A DNA stretch of 64,000 bases from assembly GCF_014698145.1 (NCBI RefSeq), contig NZ_JACJSM010000024.1, positions 1 through 64,000 on the forward strand, given 5' to 3'. The DNA comes from Oscillatoria sp. FACHB-1406 (GTDB lineage Bacteria; Cyanobacteriota; Cyanobacteriia; Cyanobacteriales; Spirulinaceae). The position numbers and the translations under genes were made by a program. The notes under the pieces are model-generated. The model was not told where the DNA came from. It did not search any database and was given only the letters and a program-made list of their open reading frames with translations. Below, piece by piece: positions 26,442-35,804 of this stretch (position 1 is its first letter; each line of letters starts with the position of its first letter).

Positions 26442-26634
26442 TGAATAATGAATAGTGAATAGTGAATGGTGGATCGTTTTATAGGCAGCAAGTTACTTTT
26501 GTATTTCTCGCGATAGAGAGAAGATTGCAAAATTGACCGCTTCCCACTCGCTCTGAGCGCGAACTCCCAAACCGTAACGCTTCCCTAATAACTATTCACT
26601 ATGCACTATTAACTATTTACTATTTACTATTTAA
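26442..26634 (+). repeat. Heptamer repeats flanking the pdhB-secD spacer
   Basis: GAATAGT-type heptamers follow the pdhB stop (about 26442-26466) and ACTATTCACT/ACTATTTACT-type heptamers precede the secD start (about 26588-26634). The two blocks are partly complementary, so the spacer RNA could fold into a long weak hairpin. Confidence 0.7.
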
Positions 26635-26637
26635 GTA

Positions 26638-28053
26638 ATGCAAAAACAGCGCTCGTTAATCGCTTTAATTTTAGTCTTAGTTGTCGCCGCGATCGTCGTC
26701 CTCATTCAACTGCCTCTCGCTTTGGGACTCGACTTAAAAGGCGGCGCGCAACTCACCATTCAAGTGCAGCCCGCCGAAGGTTCTGCCCGCATTACCCCAG
26801 AAAACCTTAACGATGTTAAACGGGTTCTGGAAAACCGCGTTAACGGTTTAGGCGTAGCCGAACCTATCGTGCAAACCGCTGGCAACGATAAAATTCTCGT
26901 TCAACTGCCGGGAGTCAGCGACCCCCAACAGGCAGAACGAGTTTTAGGAGGAACGGCAAAACTCGAGTTTCGCCCGCAAAAACCCGGCACGGAAGCCGAA
27001 TTTGATGTCCGGCGGCAAGAGTTAGCCTTAGCCAAGGCTAAATTACAAGTGCTGTTGGAGGATAAAAAGCAACAGCCCGACGAAGCCGCCCTCGCTGAAG
27101 CGAAAGCCCAGCTTCAAAAAACGAATGAAACGATTCTCAATCTCTTTGAACCTGTCGATTTAACGGGAAAAAACCTCGCCAATGCAGGTTTTGGAACGAC
27201 TTCCGGCGGCGATAGCTGGCAAGTCAGCGTTGAATTCGACCCGGACGGCGGTCAAAAATTTGCCGACCTTACTAAAAGTATTGCTGGAACGGGACGCACG
27301 ATTGGGATTTTCTTAGACGACGAATTGATTAGTTCGCCCATCGTGAGTGCCGAATATGCCGCCCAAGGGATTGCAGGCGGTAGAGCTAGCATCAGTGGCA
27401 ATTTTACCAGCGAGACAGCGCGGGATTTAGCCGTGCAACTGCGTGGCGGCGCGCTGCCCTTCCCCGTAGCGGTGGTAGAAAACCGCACGGTGGGTGCAAC
27501 CTTGGGGCGCGATAGTATCAACCGCAGTATTATCGCTGGATTGGCGGGATTAGTCCTGGTTTTTGTCTTTATGGGAGTCTATTACAGGCTGCCGGGATTG
27601 ATTGCCAACATTGCCCTGGCGATTTATGCGCTGCTGACTTTAGCGGCTTATTCTTTAATTGGCGTGACGATGACGCTGCCGGGGATTGCTGGATTTATCC
27701 TCAGTATCGGGATGGCGGTGGATGCAAACGTGCTGATTTTCGAGCGCACCCGCGAAGAGTTGCGCGACGGTCAAAAACTGTATCGGGCGGTCGAATCTGG
27801 CTTTTACCGCGCGTTTTCGAGCATTTTGGATAGTAACGTTACGACCTTGATTGCTTGCGCCGCGTTGGGATATTTTGGTTCGGGGCTGGTACGCGGTTTT
27901 GCGGTGACGCTGTTTATCGGCGTTCTGATTAGTATGTTTACGGCGCTGACGTGCAGCCGAACGCTTTTATTATTAGTCGTTTTGGGCTTCCCCGGCGTGC
28001 GCCAAAAACCGGAATTATTTTGCCCGAATTTACCGGCTTCGGTGAGGTCTTAG
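26638..28053 (+). CDS. secD: Protein translocase subunit SecD
   Basis: A 471-residue membrane protein with the hallmark D1 motif GLDLKGGAQLTIQV after the first helix, a periplasmic P1 region including an Ala/Lys-rich insertion typical of cyanobacteria, then GVGVAEPIVQTAGNDKILVQLPG. The cluster of five C-terminal helices contains SIGMAVDANVLIFERTREELR. With SecF it uses the proton gradient to pull exported proteins through SecYEG. secF follows directly. Confidence 0.97.
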   Translation: MQKQRSLIALILVLVVAAIVVLIQLPLALGLDLKGGAQLTIQVQPAEGSARITPENLNDVKRVLENRVNGLGVAEPIVQTAGNDKILVQLPGVSDPQQAERVLGGTAKLEFRPQKPGTEAEFDVRRQELALAKAKLQVLLEDKKQQPDEAALAEAKAQLQKTNETILNLFEPVDLTGKNLANAGFGTTSGGDSWQVSVEFDPDGGQKFADLTKSIAGTGRTIGIFLDDELISSPIVSAEYAAQGIAGGRASISGNFTSETARDLAVQLRGGALPFPVAVVENRTVGATLGRDSINRSIIAGLAGLVLVFVFMGVYYRLPGLIANIALAIYALLTLAAYSLIGVTMTLPGIAGFILSIGMAVDANVLIFERTREELRDGQKLYRAVESGFYRAFSSILDSNVTTLIACAALGYFGSGLVRGFAVTLFIGVLISMFTALTCSRTLLLLVVLGFPGVRQKPELFCPNLPASVRS

Positions 28054-28064
28054 GGAGGCTGAAT

Positions 28065-28097
28065 AATTCGTAATTCGTAATTCGTAATTCGTAATTG
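28065..28097 (+). repeat. Heptamer tandem repeat (TAATTCG)n between secD and secF
   Basis: Four to five tandem units of TAATTCG fill almost the whole spacer between secD and secF. The same heptamer forms long arrays at 51664-51752 and 52894-53006. Confidence 0.85.
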
Positions 28098-28103
28098 ATT
28101 GAG

Positions 28104-29081
28104 ATGAGACTTAATGTTATTAAACTGCAACGTTTATGGTGGACGGTTTCGATTGTTGCCACCATCGCCGGTTTTGCAGCAATGGCGATTTCTTATACGC
28201 GGTTTAATGCGCCGCTGCGTCCGGGTTTAGATTTTATCGGCGGTACTAGACTGCAACTGGCGCTCGATTGCTCGGTGGCGGGACAGTGCGACAAACCGAT
28301 TGAGGTGGCGCGAGTACGAGATGTTTTAGCCCAGCAAGGGCTGGAAGGAAGCACAATTCAAGTTATCGACGGGAATACTCTTTCCGTGCGCACTAAGGAG
28401 TTAAAACCCGAACAGCGTAACGAGTTACAAAATGCTCTCAGTAAGGAGATCGGGCGCTTCGACCCGAAAACCGTTCAAATCGATACGGTGGGGCCGACGG
28501 TGGGGCGCGAATTGTTTTCGGCGGGGTTGTTGGCGTTGGTGATTTCTTTTGTTGGGATTGCGGTTTATTTGAGCTTTCGCTTTAAGCTCGATTATGCAAT
28601 CTTGGCAATTGTGGCGCTGTTCCATGACGTAATGATAACGGCGGGATTTTTTGCTTTTCTCGGGTTAACGCCGTTTGCAGTAGAGGCGGATAGTTTGTTT
28701 TTGGTGGCGCTGTTAACGATTACGGGGTTTTCGGTAAATGATACGGTGGTCATTTACGATCGCGTGCGAGAATTAATCGCAGAGCGCGGCGGTAAAGATT
28801 CGATCCAAAATATCGTTGACGATGCGGTGAATCAGACCTTAACGCGATCGATTAATACCAGTTTGACGACGACGCTACCGTTAATTGCGATCTTTTTCTT
28901 CGGCGGCGAAACTTTGAAGTATTTTGCACTGGCGTTAATTATTGGCTTTATTTCGGGTGCGTATTCCAGTATTTTCATTGCCAGTACAACGCTGGCTTGG
29001 TGGCGCAGTCGTAAGGGGGAAACGCTTGCAGTAGCAACACCTCAAGATACTCGCCCTGCCAATTCCATCGATAAAATCTAA
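28104..29081 (+). CDS. secF: Protein translocase subunit SecF
   Basis: 325 residues from the ATG at 28104 ([13 protein letters not shown]). A TTG at 28095 would add three residues from the repeat. Motifs are [12 protein letters not shown] after the first helix, a periplasmic domain, and the C-terminal helices with [19 protein letters not shown] and [14 protein letters not shown]. It forms the SecDF complex with the preceding gene product in the plasma or thylakoid membrane. Confidence 0.96.
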   Translation: MRLNVIKLQRLWWTVSIVATIAGFAAMAISYTRFNAPLRPGLDFIGGTRLQLALDCSVAGQCDKPIEVARVRDVLAQQGLEGSTIQVIDGNTLSVRTKELKPEQRNELQNALSKEIGRFDPKTVQIDTVGPTVGRELFSAGLLALVISFVGIAVYLSFRFKLDYAILAIVALFHDVMITAGFFAFLGLTPFAVEADSLFLVALLTITGFSVNDTVVIYDRVRELIAERGGKDSIQNIVDDAVNQTLTRSINTSLTTTLPLIAIFFFGGETLKYFALALIIGFISGAYSSIFIASTTLAWWRSRKGETLAVATPQDTRPANSIDKI

Positions 29082-29107
29082 GTGCTGTGTAACCCAACCC
29101 AAATTTT

Positions 29108-29509
29108 ATGAACGATCGTTCCACTGCACCCGTAGATCGCGATCGCGACCTCGAACGACAAGTCCAGAAACTTTACCAGTTTTCGCTGCGTCGCCGGTGG
29201 TTATTTGTCGGTTTCTGCTGGTTGATTCTTGCCCCATTAAGTCTTTGGGCGCTGCGCGATCGCATTTCTTTAGGGTTGGATTATTTGACTTGGGCGCTCG
29301 TCCGCACGACTCTTATTTTTGACCCCATTCCGAGTCTGGCTTTGGGGTTTTGTATTGCCATTCTCGCGGCTGTTCTGTTCGCGCAAACTTACCGTCACCT
29401 TTTTGGGTTTTCTCCTCAATATCGACAGCAGTTAGAGCGCCAGGTCATGCGGATTCGAGCAACGGGACAAAATCATCCGCTTTGGAAGTCGATCGTGAAT
29501 AATGAATAA
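29108..29509 (+). CDS. Conserved membrane protein of unknown function downstream of secDF
   Basis: A 133-residue protein with a charged N-terminus (DRDRDLERQVQKLYQF), two hydrophobic segments (WLFVGFCWLILAPLSLWAL and SLALGFCIAILAAVLFA) and a basic tail. It starts 26 bp after secF on the same strand, so it is likely in the secDF operon. I do not recognise a named family. Confidence 0.7.
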   Translation: MNDRSTAPVDRDRDLERQVQKLYQFSLRRRWLFVGFCWLILAPLSLWALRDRISLGLDYLTWALVRTTLIFDPIPSLALGFCIAILAAVLFAQTYRHLFGFSPQYRQQLERQVMRIRATGQNHPLWKSIVNNE

Positions 29510-29608
29510 TGGATAGGGATTAGCGCCAGATAGTTTTTCGAGCGGTGCTTTCTCAACTTAAAAGTTATTGTATCAACCATTATCCATTGTCAATTATCAA
29601 TTAAATCT

Positions 29609-29782
29609 ATGTATTTTTCAAGGGAATTTGTCGAGCAACTCAGACAATATTTAACGACAAAAAGCGCTACGGGCGATGAAGAAGCGCGCGCTTTATTGGC
29701 AAAACTAGAACAACTCGAGCGGGAAGGCACTGCAACGCAGAGCTTTTTTGTACCGCCGCCGGGACAAGGATTGGGGTGTTGA
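29609..29782 (+). CDS. Small hypothetical protein (57 aa)
   Basis: ATG 29609 to TGA 29780-29782 encodes a 57-residue protein with a helical, charged N-terminal part (MYFSREFVEQLRQYL, then EEARALLAKLEQLERE) and a C-terminal tail FFVPPPGQGLGC. Composition and codon use look protein-like. It is bounded downstream by a strong hairpin. Function unknown. Confidence 0.5.
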   Translation: MYFSREFVEQLRQYLTTKSATGDEEARALLAKLEQLEREGTATQSFFVPPPGQGLGC

Positions 29783-29801
29783 GGGGTTGAAGCAGAAATA
29801 A

Positions 29802-29877
29802 CGAGCGCGCATATATATGCGCGCTCGCTAAGCAATCTTTCTTAAAAACTAGAATATTGGTACGGTATTCTAGTTTT
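29802..29877. terminator. Two successive hairpins between convergent genes
   Basis: A 26-bp perfect palindrome at 29802-29827 (half-site CGAGCGCGCATAT) is followed by AAAACTAGAATA at 29845-29856 pairing with TATTCTAGTTTT at 29866-29877. The second hairpin ends in T on one strand and begins with A on it, as expected for a bidirectional terminator between the plus-strand genes on the left and the minus-strand accessory pair on the right. Confidence 0.75.
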
Positions 29878-30084
29878 CTACCGCTCTTTAACTCTGTAAC
29901 CAGGGATCGAAATTTTGCTCAGATCGACTGAACGAAGACGTTTCGCAAATTCTTCCTTAGTGACAAACTTCTTTTCTGTAAAGCCACTATTGCGACTTCC
30001 AGTAAAAGGAGCGATCGTTCTCGAAGTTTGAATTTTTCTCAAAGTATCATCAATCTTCGGTTTCTGATGGAAAATATTCTGCAT
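29878..30084 (-). CDS. Small basic partner of the SDH/Clp-fold protease, function unknown
   Basis: 68 residues from the ATG at 30084 (MQNIFHQKPKIDDTLRKIQ). Alternative starts at 30093 and 30123 lie deeper inside the preceding gene. The protein is basic, with FTEKKFVTKEEFAKRLRSVDLSKISIPGY near the C-terminus. It overlaps the 3' end of the protease gene by about 35 bp, indicating coupled translation. No family is recognised. It could be a regulator or substrate adaptor of the protease (inference only). Confidence 0.5.
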   Translation of the reverse strand: MQNIFHQKPKIDDTLRKIQTSRTIAPFTGSRNSGFTEKKFVTKEEFAKRLRSVDLSKISIPGYRVKER

Positions 30085-30991
30085 CGTTATCATCGTTTGT
30101 TGATTTTTCATCGTTATCTCCATCTTGAATATTGTTCAGTTGGGTCTCTTGCACAATATCTTCTATGAATTCATCAAGAGAAAATATTAAAGGTTCAGAA
30201 GTAGGCGATCTAACGCATTGTTCTAGAATTTGCTCTAAAATTAATTCCTCATTACTAGGTTCGCGAACTGAAGGAAAAAGTCCTTTTGCTTCTTGACGAT
30301 CGATGACAAAGCTGTGAGAAGGATATCCATCAACGAGCTTTTTTATCTTACCTCCTAAACTAGGGTTAAGGCGAATACCATACTCGTAAGCGACTTCCAT
30401 AGACCTTGAAAGCTCGCCCAATCTTAAGGGATCGATTTGTCCAGCTATTGGAGTCAACAAACCGACTGCCATCGAACTTGCAATATCGGCTGCTAGTTTA
30501 ATATTAACGACACCTTCCGAGCGATAAACAGTTTCAATAAAACAAACTTCAAAAGCTTTAAAAACTTCATCTCTCAGAACATCTAAAGCTTTCTGTAAAT
30601 CTAGACCGGACGAACGTCTGAAATCATTTTCTTTAAGAACCTGAACGTCTAGAGGGCCGAGTTCAGCTAAGTCTGATATTACTATCTCGTCCGCTCCAAT
30701 CGCAATTAAAGTGCCAGCACTTTTGCAATATCCAAAGACAAATAGCGTAAACGTCTTATACGCTTGCTTCAAGAATCGGGTGATTCTGTAAGCAGCATCA
30801 GGATCGCCGCCATAAGTTGCCAGAACTAAAACTGCATTTTCCCTTTTATGCGATACGCTCCTAACAACCTCTACAAATAGGTCGGCATTTTCTTGACTGA
30901 TATCCGCGCTATAAAGAAAGAGATTGGCATCAAGAGGCTCTGATATATTTTTGATACACGCTTGTACATTCTCCGGTATGTATGTACTCAT
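30050..30991 (-). CDS. SDH-family Clp-fold serine protease-like protein
   Basis: A 313-residue cytosolic protein with a ClpP/crotonase-type fold resembling the SDH (serine dehydrogenase proteinase, SppA-related) family. Features are LATYGGDPDAAYRITRFL (oxyanion-type Gly-Gly), a Ser in FGYCKSAGTLIAIGADEIV at the nucleophile position, and LAELGPLDVQV. The C-terminal ~70 residues are acidic and probably disordered. There is no signal peptide. It is AT-rich compared with neighbours, with a small overlapping downstream gene. Such proteases occur in accessory loci of many bacteria; a stress or defence role here is inference. Confidence 0.8.
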   Translation of the reverse strand: MSTYIPENVQACIKNISEPLDANLFLYSADISQENADLFVEVVRSVSHKRENAVLVLATYGGDPDAAYRITRFLKQAYKTFTLFVFGYCKSAGTLIAIGADEIVISDLAELGPLDVQVLKENDFRRSSGLDLQKALDVLRDEVFKAFEVCFIETVYRSEGVVNIKLAADIASSMAVGLLTPIAGQIDPLRLGELSRSMEVAYEYGIRLNPSLGGKIKKLVDGYPSHSFVIDRQEAKGLFPSVREPSNEELILEQILEQCVRSPTSEPLIFSLDEFIEDIVQETQLNNIQDGDNDEKSTNDDNDAEYFPSETED

Positions 30992-31163
30992 GAACTCCGC
31001 CTAGTATTGCTTCTATGATAAGCGATCGCACCCCACAGCCACCCAGCGAAAACCTCGTAAACGCAAAGAACTGTTAAGATTGAGAGAAAGCAAGCGGCTC
31101 TCGAGCTTCCCTCGAGACTGTGAAATGTCCGCCAAGTCACTGCGTTAATTATTCCCTGGCACT

Positions 31164-31727
31164 ATGACGACCTTAGTCGCGCCCGAAAAGAAAAAGCTAG
31201 AAAACCCCCCCCTAGAACTCCATTATCTCGGCGATCGCGTCCTGCGTTCCCCAGCTAAACGCATTGCCAAGGTCGATGACAGCGTGCGCCAACTGGCCCG
31301 AAAAATGCTGGAAACCATGTACAGTAAAGACGGTATTGGTTTAGCCGCCCCCCAAGTCGCCGCCAACAAGCAATTAATCGTCATCGACTGCGAACCGGAT
31401 AACCCCGCCAATCAACCTTTAATCTTAATCAACCCGGAAATTAAAGGCGCGAGCAAAGAGTTGTGTACCGCCCAAGAAGGCTGCTTGAGCATCCCCAACG
31501 TCTATCTCGATGTGGTGCGCCCCACCGCAATTGAAGTCGCGTTTAAGGACGAAAGCGGTCGTCCCCGGCGCATCAAAACCGATGGACTCCTCGCCCGCGC
31601 GATTCAGCACGAAATGGATCACTTGCACGGCGTTCTGTTTGTCGATCGCGTCACCAACAGCTTAGCCTTAACCGAAGAGTTGAAAAAGTACAACTTTTCC
31701 GTTAGCGCCGTCAAACCCATCGCATAG
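31164..31727 (+). CDS. def: Peptide deformylase
   Basis: A 187-residue metalloenzyme that removes the N-formyl group from nascent proteins. All three motifs are present: GIGLAAPQ, the metal Cys in EGCLSIP, and the metal-binding HEMDH in QHEMDHLHG. The N-terminal extension of about 20 residues is typical of the cyanobacterial form. It is followed 15 bp later by a small membrane protein and then the FHA-PrsW gene. Confidence 0.97.
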   Translation: MTTLVAPEKKKLENPPLELHYLGDRVLRSPAKRIAKVDDSVRQLARKMLETMYSKDGIGLAAPQVAANKQLIVIDCEPDNPANQPLILINPEIKGASKELCTAQEGCLSIPNVYLDVVRPTAIEVAFKDESGRPRRIKTDGLLARAIQHEMDHLHGVLFVDRVTNSLALTEELKKYNFSVSAVKPIA

Positions 31728-31742
31728 GAGATTGCAGTCATT

Positions 31743-31943
31743 ATGGGCATGACACCCAAAAGTGGTGTATTTTTAATGGGGTCTTGCGTTGCCGCGATCG
31801 CGGCAGTCGGCTCGGTCTTTGAACTCGGTTACGGCCACCCCACCTACGGCACTTCAACCACCGCAGCCATTCTCATCGCCAGCATTCCCATCAGCGCCCT
31901 CTTATTTTGGGCCGCCGTTCGGGATACCAAAGCCAATCAATAA
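31743..31943 (+). CDS. Small two-helix membrane protein, function unknown
   Basis: A 66-residue protein with two hydrophobic stretches (GVFLMGSCVAAIAAVGSVFEL and AAILIASIPISALLFWAAV) joined by a Gly/Thr-rich loop. It lies between def and the FHA-PrsW gene, with gaps of 15 and 12 bp, so it is probably part of that transcription unit. No known family recognised. Confidence 0.65.
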   Translation: MGMTPKSGVFLMGSCVAAIAAVGSVFELGYGHPTYGTSTTAAILIASIPISALLFWAAVRDTKANQ

Positions 31944-31955
31944 GTCCTCAGAAGA

Positions 31956-33239
31956 ATGAGCAGCTTAAGGAAGGCATCTCTGCGGCAGCTAGCAATCGGG
32001 GGGGGAAGTGTGCCGCTTCTCCCCCCTTATCGCTTGCCGGAAACGCGAGAAGTCATCCTCGGACGCGAACCCGTCTGTCATCTCATTCTCGACCCGAAAA
32101 TTTACACCGGCGTTTCTCGCCGTCACTTAGCTATTCGCCCTCAGTCCTACGGCTGGGAAGCGTGCGATCTCGGCAGCGCCAACGGCACTTACCTCAACGG
32201 TCAGCGCTTGCATCGCTGCCAACCTCTCCAAAACGGCGATCGCCTCAGCCTGGGTAAAAACGGCCCGGAGTTCATTTTTGAGGTCGAAGATGCTTCAAAC
32301 ACCTCGAATCCCGACTATGTAACCTTTACACAGCTTTTCCCCATCCTCTCCACCGGCCGCGATTTAATGCAAAAAGCTTTTTTGCTCCCGGCGGGGGTGA
32401 CGGTGGTATTTGTCGTTCTCATGTTTGCCTCCGTCGGGCAACCCGTCGCCTTTAACCTGCTATTCGCTGCCTATCTCGCCGGAGCGGCCTATTACTACGT
32501 CTATCAACTCTGCGGCAAGGAAAAGCCTTGGTGGGTTTTAATGGCTGTCGGATGGGCAACGGCAGGAATTGTTGTCAGTCCGCTCCTGATCGTGTTTGCC
32601 CAAATTTTCCGAGTCCTCTTACCCGGAGAACTGCCCGTACCGGGAGAAAAAATAGCCTTTCCCGCTTTGCTGGTGCGGATGTTTTTTGGGGCGGGCCTGA
32701 TGGAAGAGTTGCTCAAAGCCCTACCCGTTCTCTTTGCCTTTGGACTGGGACAATTGCTCAAGGGTTCCTCGCGGCTGCGCGAACGCTTTGGGGTGATGGA
32801 ACCCCTAGATGGCATTCTTTTGGGGGCGGCTTCTGCGGTGGGTTTTACCTTGATTGAAACCTTGGGGCAGTATATCCCGACAATTATTCAAAATACGAGG
32901 TTGCAATCCGGGGAAGGGTTGGGGCAGTTGTTGGGGCTGCAATTGCTGATTCCGCGCATTTTGGGGTCGGTTGCCGGTCATATGGCTTATAGCGGCTATT
33001 TCGGTTATTTCATCGGACTGAGCGCGCTCAAGGCGAGCAAGCGCACCCAGATTTTATTGGTGGGATATCTGACGGCTTCTTTTCTTCATGCGTTGTGGAA
33101 TGCGAGCGGTTATTACAACAGTTTGTTGTTAGCGCTGGTGGGCGTAATGTCCTATGCGTTTTTGGCGGCGGCTATTCTGAAGGCGAGGATTTTATCGCCA
33201 ACGCGATCGCAAAATTTTGCCACTCGTTTTTCTAAGTAA
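31956..33239 (+). CDS. FHA domain fused to PrsW-type intramembrane protease
   Basis: A 427-residue fusion. Residues about 30-110 form an FHA domain: VILGREPVCHLILDP, then the phosphothreonine-binding GVSRRHLAI and GSANGTYLNG. The rest is a polytopic membrane domain with PrsW family motifs EELLKALPVL (EExxK), TLIETLGQY and HALWNASGYY, the proposed metal or active-site residues. PrsW is known for site-1 cleavage of anti-sigma factors in Bacillus. FHA fusion suggests recruitment by phosphorylated partners (inference). It is likely co-transcribed with def. Confidence 0.85.
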   Translation: MSSLRKASLRQLAIGGGSVPLLPPYRLPETREVILGREPVCHLILDPKIYTGVSRRHLAIRPQSYGWEACDLGSANGTYLNGQRLHRCQPLQNGDRLSLGKNGPEFIFEVEDASNTSNPDYVTFTQLFPILSTGRDLMQKAFLLPAGVTVVFVVLMFASVGQPVAFNLLFAAYLAGAAYYYVYQLCGKEKPWWVLMAVGWATAGIVVSPLLIVFAQIFRVLLPGELPVPGEKIAFPALLVRMFFGAGLMEELLKALPVLFAFGLGQLLKGSSRLRERFGVMEPLDGILLGAASAVGFTLIETLGQYIPTIIQNTRLQSGEGLGQLLGLQLLIPRILGSVAGHMAYSGYFGYFIGLSALKASKRTQILLVGYLTASFLHALWNASGYYNSLLLALVGVMSYAFLAAAILKARILSPTRSQNFATRFSK

Positions 33240-33471
33240 TAATTCCGCTTCTGTCGCCGACGATAAGTGGCGAGTTATTCGAGATAGAGAAATTCCTATA
33301 ACGATGCTACCTTTGTCGAAATTCAAGCTTTTATAATTAAGTTTTTTTAAGTAAAGAATTGTATAGCGCTCGTTTTCGAGCAATGCCCCTTAAGGAGCGT
33401 AAGATTGAAGATAATGATGGTAGCCTACGAATTTGGCTCGGATCGATCGTGTAAGGAGAAAACCCGCGTCG

Positions 33472-35529
33472 ATGAGTATTTCAACTTCTGTACTTACAGA
33501 GTTGCTGCGATTCTTTCCCGATTTGCGACCTCAACTGTACTTCAAATCTTCCTTAATCGCGCTCTCTCACGCGATGGAAGACCAAGTTTTAGCCGATACG
33601 AACGTCCCCCTGATCGTTGCCACCTTTCAACGAGAGCGTTACTATCGCCAAGAAGCTCATCGCTATCGAAGGATTGCGGAGAAAACGGCTTGGGTGTACG
33701 TGCTGAGCGCACCAGAAACCGATTTTCGGAATGACTCGGGCGTTTACGAATCCGTTGCTTTCGATGTAGCCGATGCTTTAACGCAGGAATGGCATTTGGT
33801 TGTTCTGAATTCCCAGTATGCCAATTGTTTGATTTGTCGGGAGCGAGCGCTCAGTCCGGCGGAAATTGCGGCTTCGCCGGTCGAAAACAGTCGGCGCTTT
33901 GAAGGAATTTGGACGTTCGATCGCACCGTCAGTTTAAAAGCTGCCGAAATTTTACTCGATCGCATCTCGCTCTACCGCCCGGAATTAGCACCCAAACTCC
34001 AACAGACGCGCGACATTTTCTTAAGCGCTTCCCCCAGCCAGAAGATGCGCGATTTACCCCCAGCATCGAGTTCGCCCGCAACCAACCCCGATCCCTTCGT
34101 GCAACGCCTCGTCACCTACTTACAAGCGGGTCAGTACAAGCTGATGAAAGCATACCGTTCTATTGCTGCCCAAGAGCAAAAAGAACGCCTCATTCATCTG
34201 ATGACGGTGGCGATTCGCGAATCCCTCGATCCCGAAGAAGTCCTAGACATCGCTGTCGAGCAGTTGGGGCGAGTTTTAAGCGTTTGCCGCTGCATTATTT
34301 ATCGCTGTCAGGAAGACTCGCAAACGGTTAAGATCCTCCATGAATATTTGGGGTCGCAGGCTCCTTCCGCGCGCGGCGAAACTTGGCCCGTGGCGCAAAA
34401 TCCGCTGTTTCGGGAAGTTTTAGAGCGTCGGGCAACGGCTTGCGCGAGCGATACCCTAGAAGATCCGCGCCTCGCCAACGCCCCGAAAGCCTCCCTCGAG
34501 CCGTTTATCCGGCAATACGGGATTTCTTCTTGGCTGTGCGTTCCCGTTTTTTATAACAATCGCTTGCAAGGGATGGTGGAATTGCACCACTGCGGAACGA
34601 CGCGAGAAGAATGGACAAAAGAAGAAATTAGTTTAGTCGAAGCCATTGCAACGCAAGTCGGCGTGGCTTTGATTCAAGCTGAAGCTTACGCTAACCTAGA
34701 AGCGCTCAACGAACAACTCGAATCGTTCGATCGCACTCGCTCTAATCTGGTTGCGATCGTCGGACACGAATTGCGAACTCCCCTCTCTACCATACAAGTT
34801 TGTCTGGAAAGTTTAGCCAGCGAACCCGATATGTCTGCTGACTTGCAACAAGTTATGCTCCATACCGGCCTTGCCGATGCGGAGCGGATGCGAAAACTCA
34901 TTCAAGACTTTCTCACCCTCTCCCAATTGGAAAGCGGGCGCGTCGAATGGAACCCAGAAAACCTCAATATTCAAGAGTGCATTAGTCTCTCTTTAAGCAA
35001 TACCTTTGCGCGCAAATCAAAACAAGAATTACCCGAAATTATTGCCCCCCTCACCAGCAATTTTCCCCTCGTTCGCGCCGATGGCGAGTGGCTGGTGCAA
35101 GTCCTCGCAAAATTGCTCGATAATGCTTGTAAGTTTACTGATGTTGGCGGGAGAATCGCGATCGAGGCTCGGGTAAATCGCGATCGAATGTTAGAAATTG
35201 CCATTTCCGACAATGGGCGCGGTATCGAACCGAGCAGTCTTGAAACCGTTTTCGATCGCTTTTATCAAGAAGAAGGCGCATTGCAGCGGACTGCGGGCGG
35301 GACGGGTTTGGGGTTGGCGATTTGCCGCCAAATTATTAAGCGTTGGGGAGGCGAAATTTGGGCAGTTTCCGAAGGGAAAGATAAGGGAAGCAAGTTTTAT
35401 TTTACGGTTCCGCTGGCTGAAGGCGCGATCGAGCCGCAGAATGGGGCTACAGCGCGCGCGCCCGAAGCGAGTTCCGTGAAACCTTCCGCCAACAGAACCC
35501 GCCAAAGAAGGACGAAAAAGCGACAATAA
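33472..35529 (+). CDS. Sensor histidine kinase with DICT and GAF domains
   Basis: The frame opens at 33433, but ATG 33472 (MSISTSVLTELLRFF) is the likelier start (685 aa). The N-terminal ~190 residues look like a DICT sensory domain (LALSHAMEDQVLADTNVPLIVATFQRE spans it). A GAF domain follows at about 220-400 (LCVPVFYNNRLQGMVELHH), then HisKA with the phospho-His in IVGHELRTPLS, and HATPase_c with LLDNACKF, DNGRGIEP and GTGLGLAICRQ. No membrane helix is present, so the sensor is cytoplasmic. No response regulator is adjacent (orphan kinase). The C-terminal tail is basic. Confidence 0.9.
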   Translation: MSISTSVLTELLRFFPDLRPQLYFKSSLIALSHAMEDQVLADTNVPLIVATFQRERYYRQEAHRYRRIAEKTAWVYVLSAPETDFRNDSGVYESVAFDVADALTQEWHLVVLNSQYANCLICRERALSPAEIAASPVENSRRFEGIWTFDRTVSLKAAEILLDRISLYRPELAPKLQQTRDIFLSASPSQKMRDLPPASSSPATNPDPFVQRLVTYLQAGQYKLMKAYRSIAAQEQKERLIHLMTVAIRESLDPEEVLDIAVEQLGRVLSVCRCIIYRCQEDSQTVKILHEYLGSQAPSARGETWPVAQNPLFREVLERRATACASDTLEDPRLANAPKASLEPFIRQYGISSWLCVPVFYNNRLQGMVELHHCGTTREEWTKEEISLVEAIATQVGVALIQAEAYANLEALNEQLESFDRTRSNLVAIVGHELRTPLSTIQVCLESLASEPDMSADLQQVMLHTGLADAERMRKLIQDFLTLSQLESGRVEWNPENLNIQECISLSLSNTFARKSKQELPEIIAPLTSNFPLVRADGEWLVQVLAKLLDNACKFTDVGGRIAIEARVNRDRMLEIAISDNGRGIEPSSLETVFDRFYQEEGALQRTAGGTGLGLAICRQIIKRWGGEIWAVSEGKDKGSKFYFTVPLAEGAIEPQNGATARAPEASSVKPSANRTRQRRTKKRQ

Positions 35530-35587
35530 GAAGTCTCTTAAAATTCTCTTCAGATCGGGAGATTCAGGAGAATAATTTCGATAGTCG

Positions 35588-35760
35588 AATCAAAAGTAGG
35601 GTGTGTTAGCGAAGCGTAACGCACCATTATCTCAGCCCAAAACCGATCTGTTTCTCAGTTTTTATCGGCTATGTTTTTGTAGATGTTTGGAGTCCAGTCA
35701 GAATCAAAAGTAGGGTGTGTTAGCAAAGCGTAACGCACCATTATCTCAGCCCAAAACCGA
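35588..35760. repeat. 59-bp direct repeat, two copies
   Basis: Copies at 35588-35646 and 35702-35760 differ at one position. Each begins AATCAAAAGTAGGGTG and contains the palindrome-like GTTAGCGAAGCGTAAC core that recurs at 17750, 35970 and 54905. They flank a 55-bp unique segment. Confidence 0.9.
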
Positions 35761-35804
35761 GGGGAGTCGATTCTGTCTATGCAACGTCATCTTCAATTGG
35801 TATA

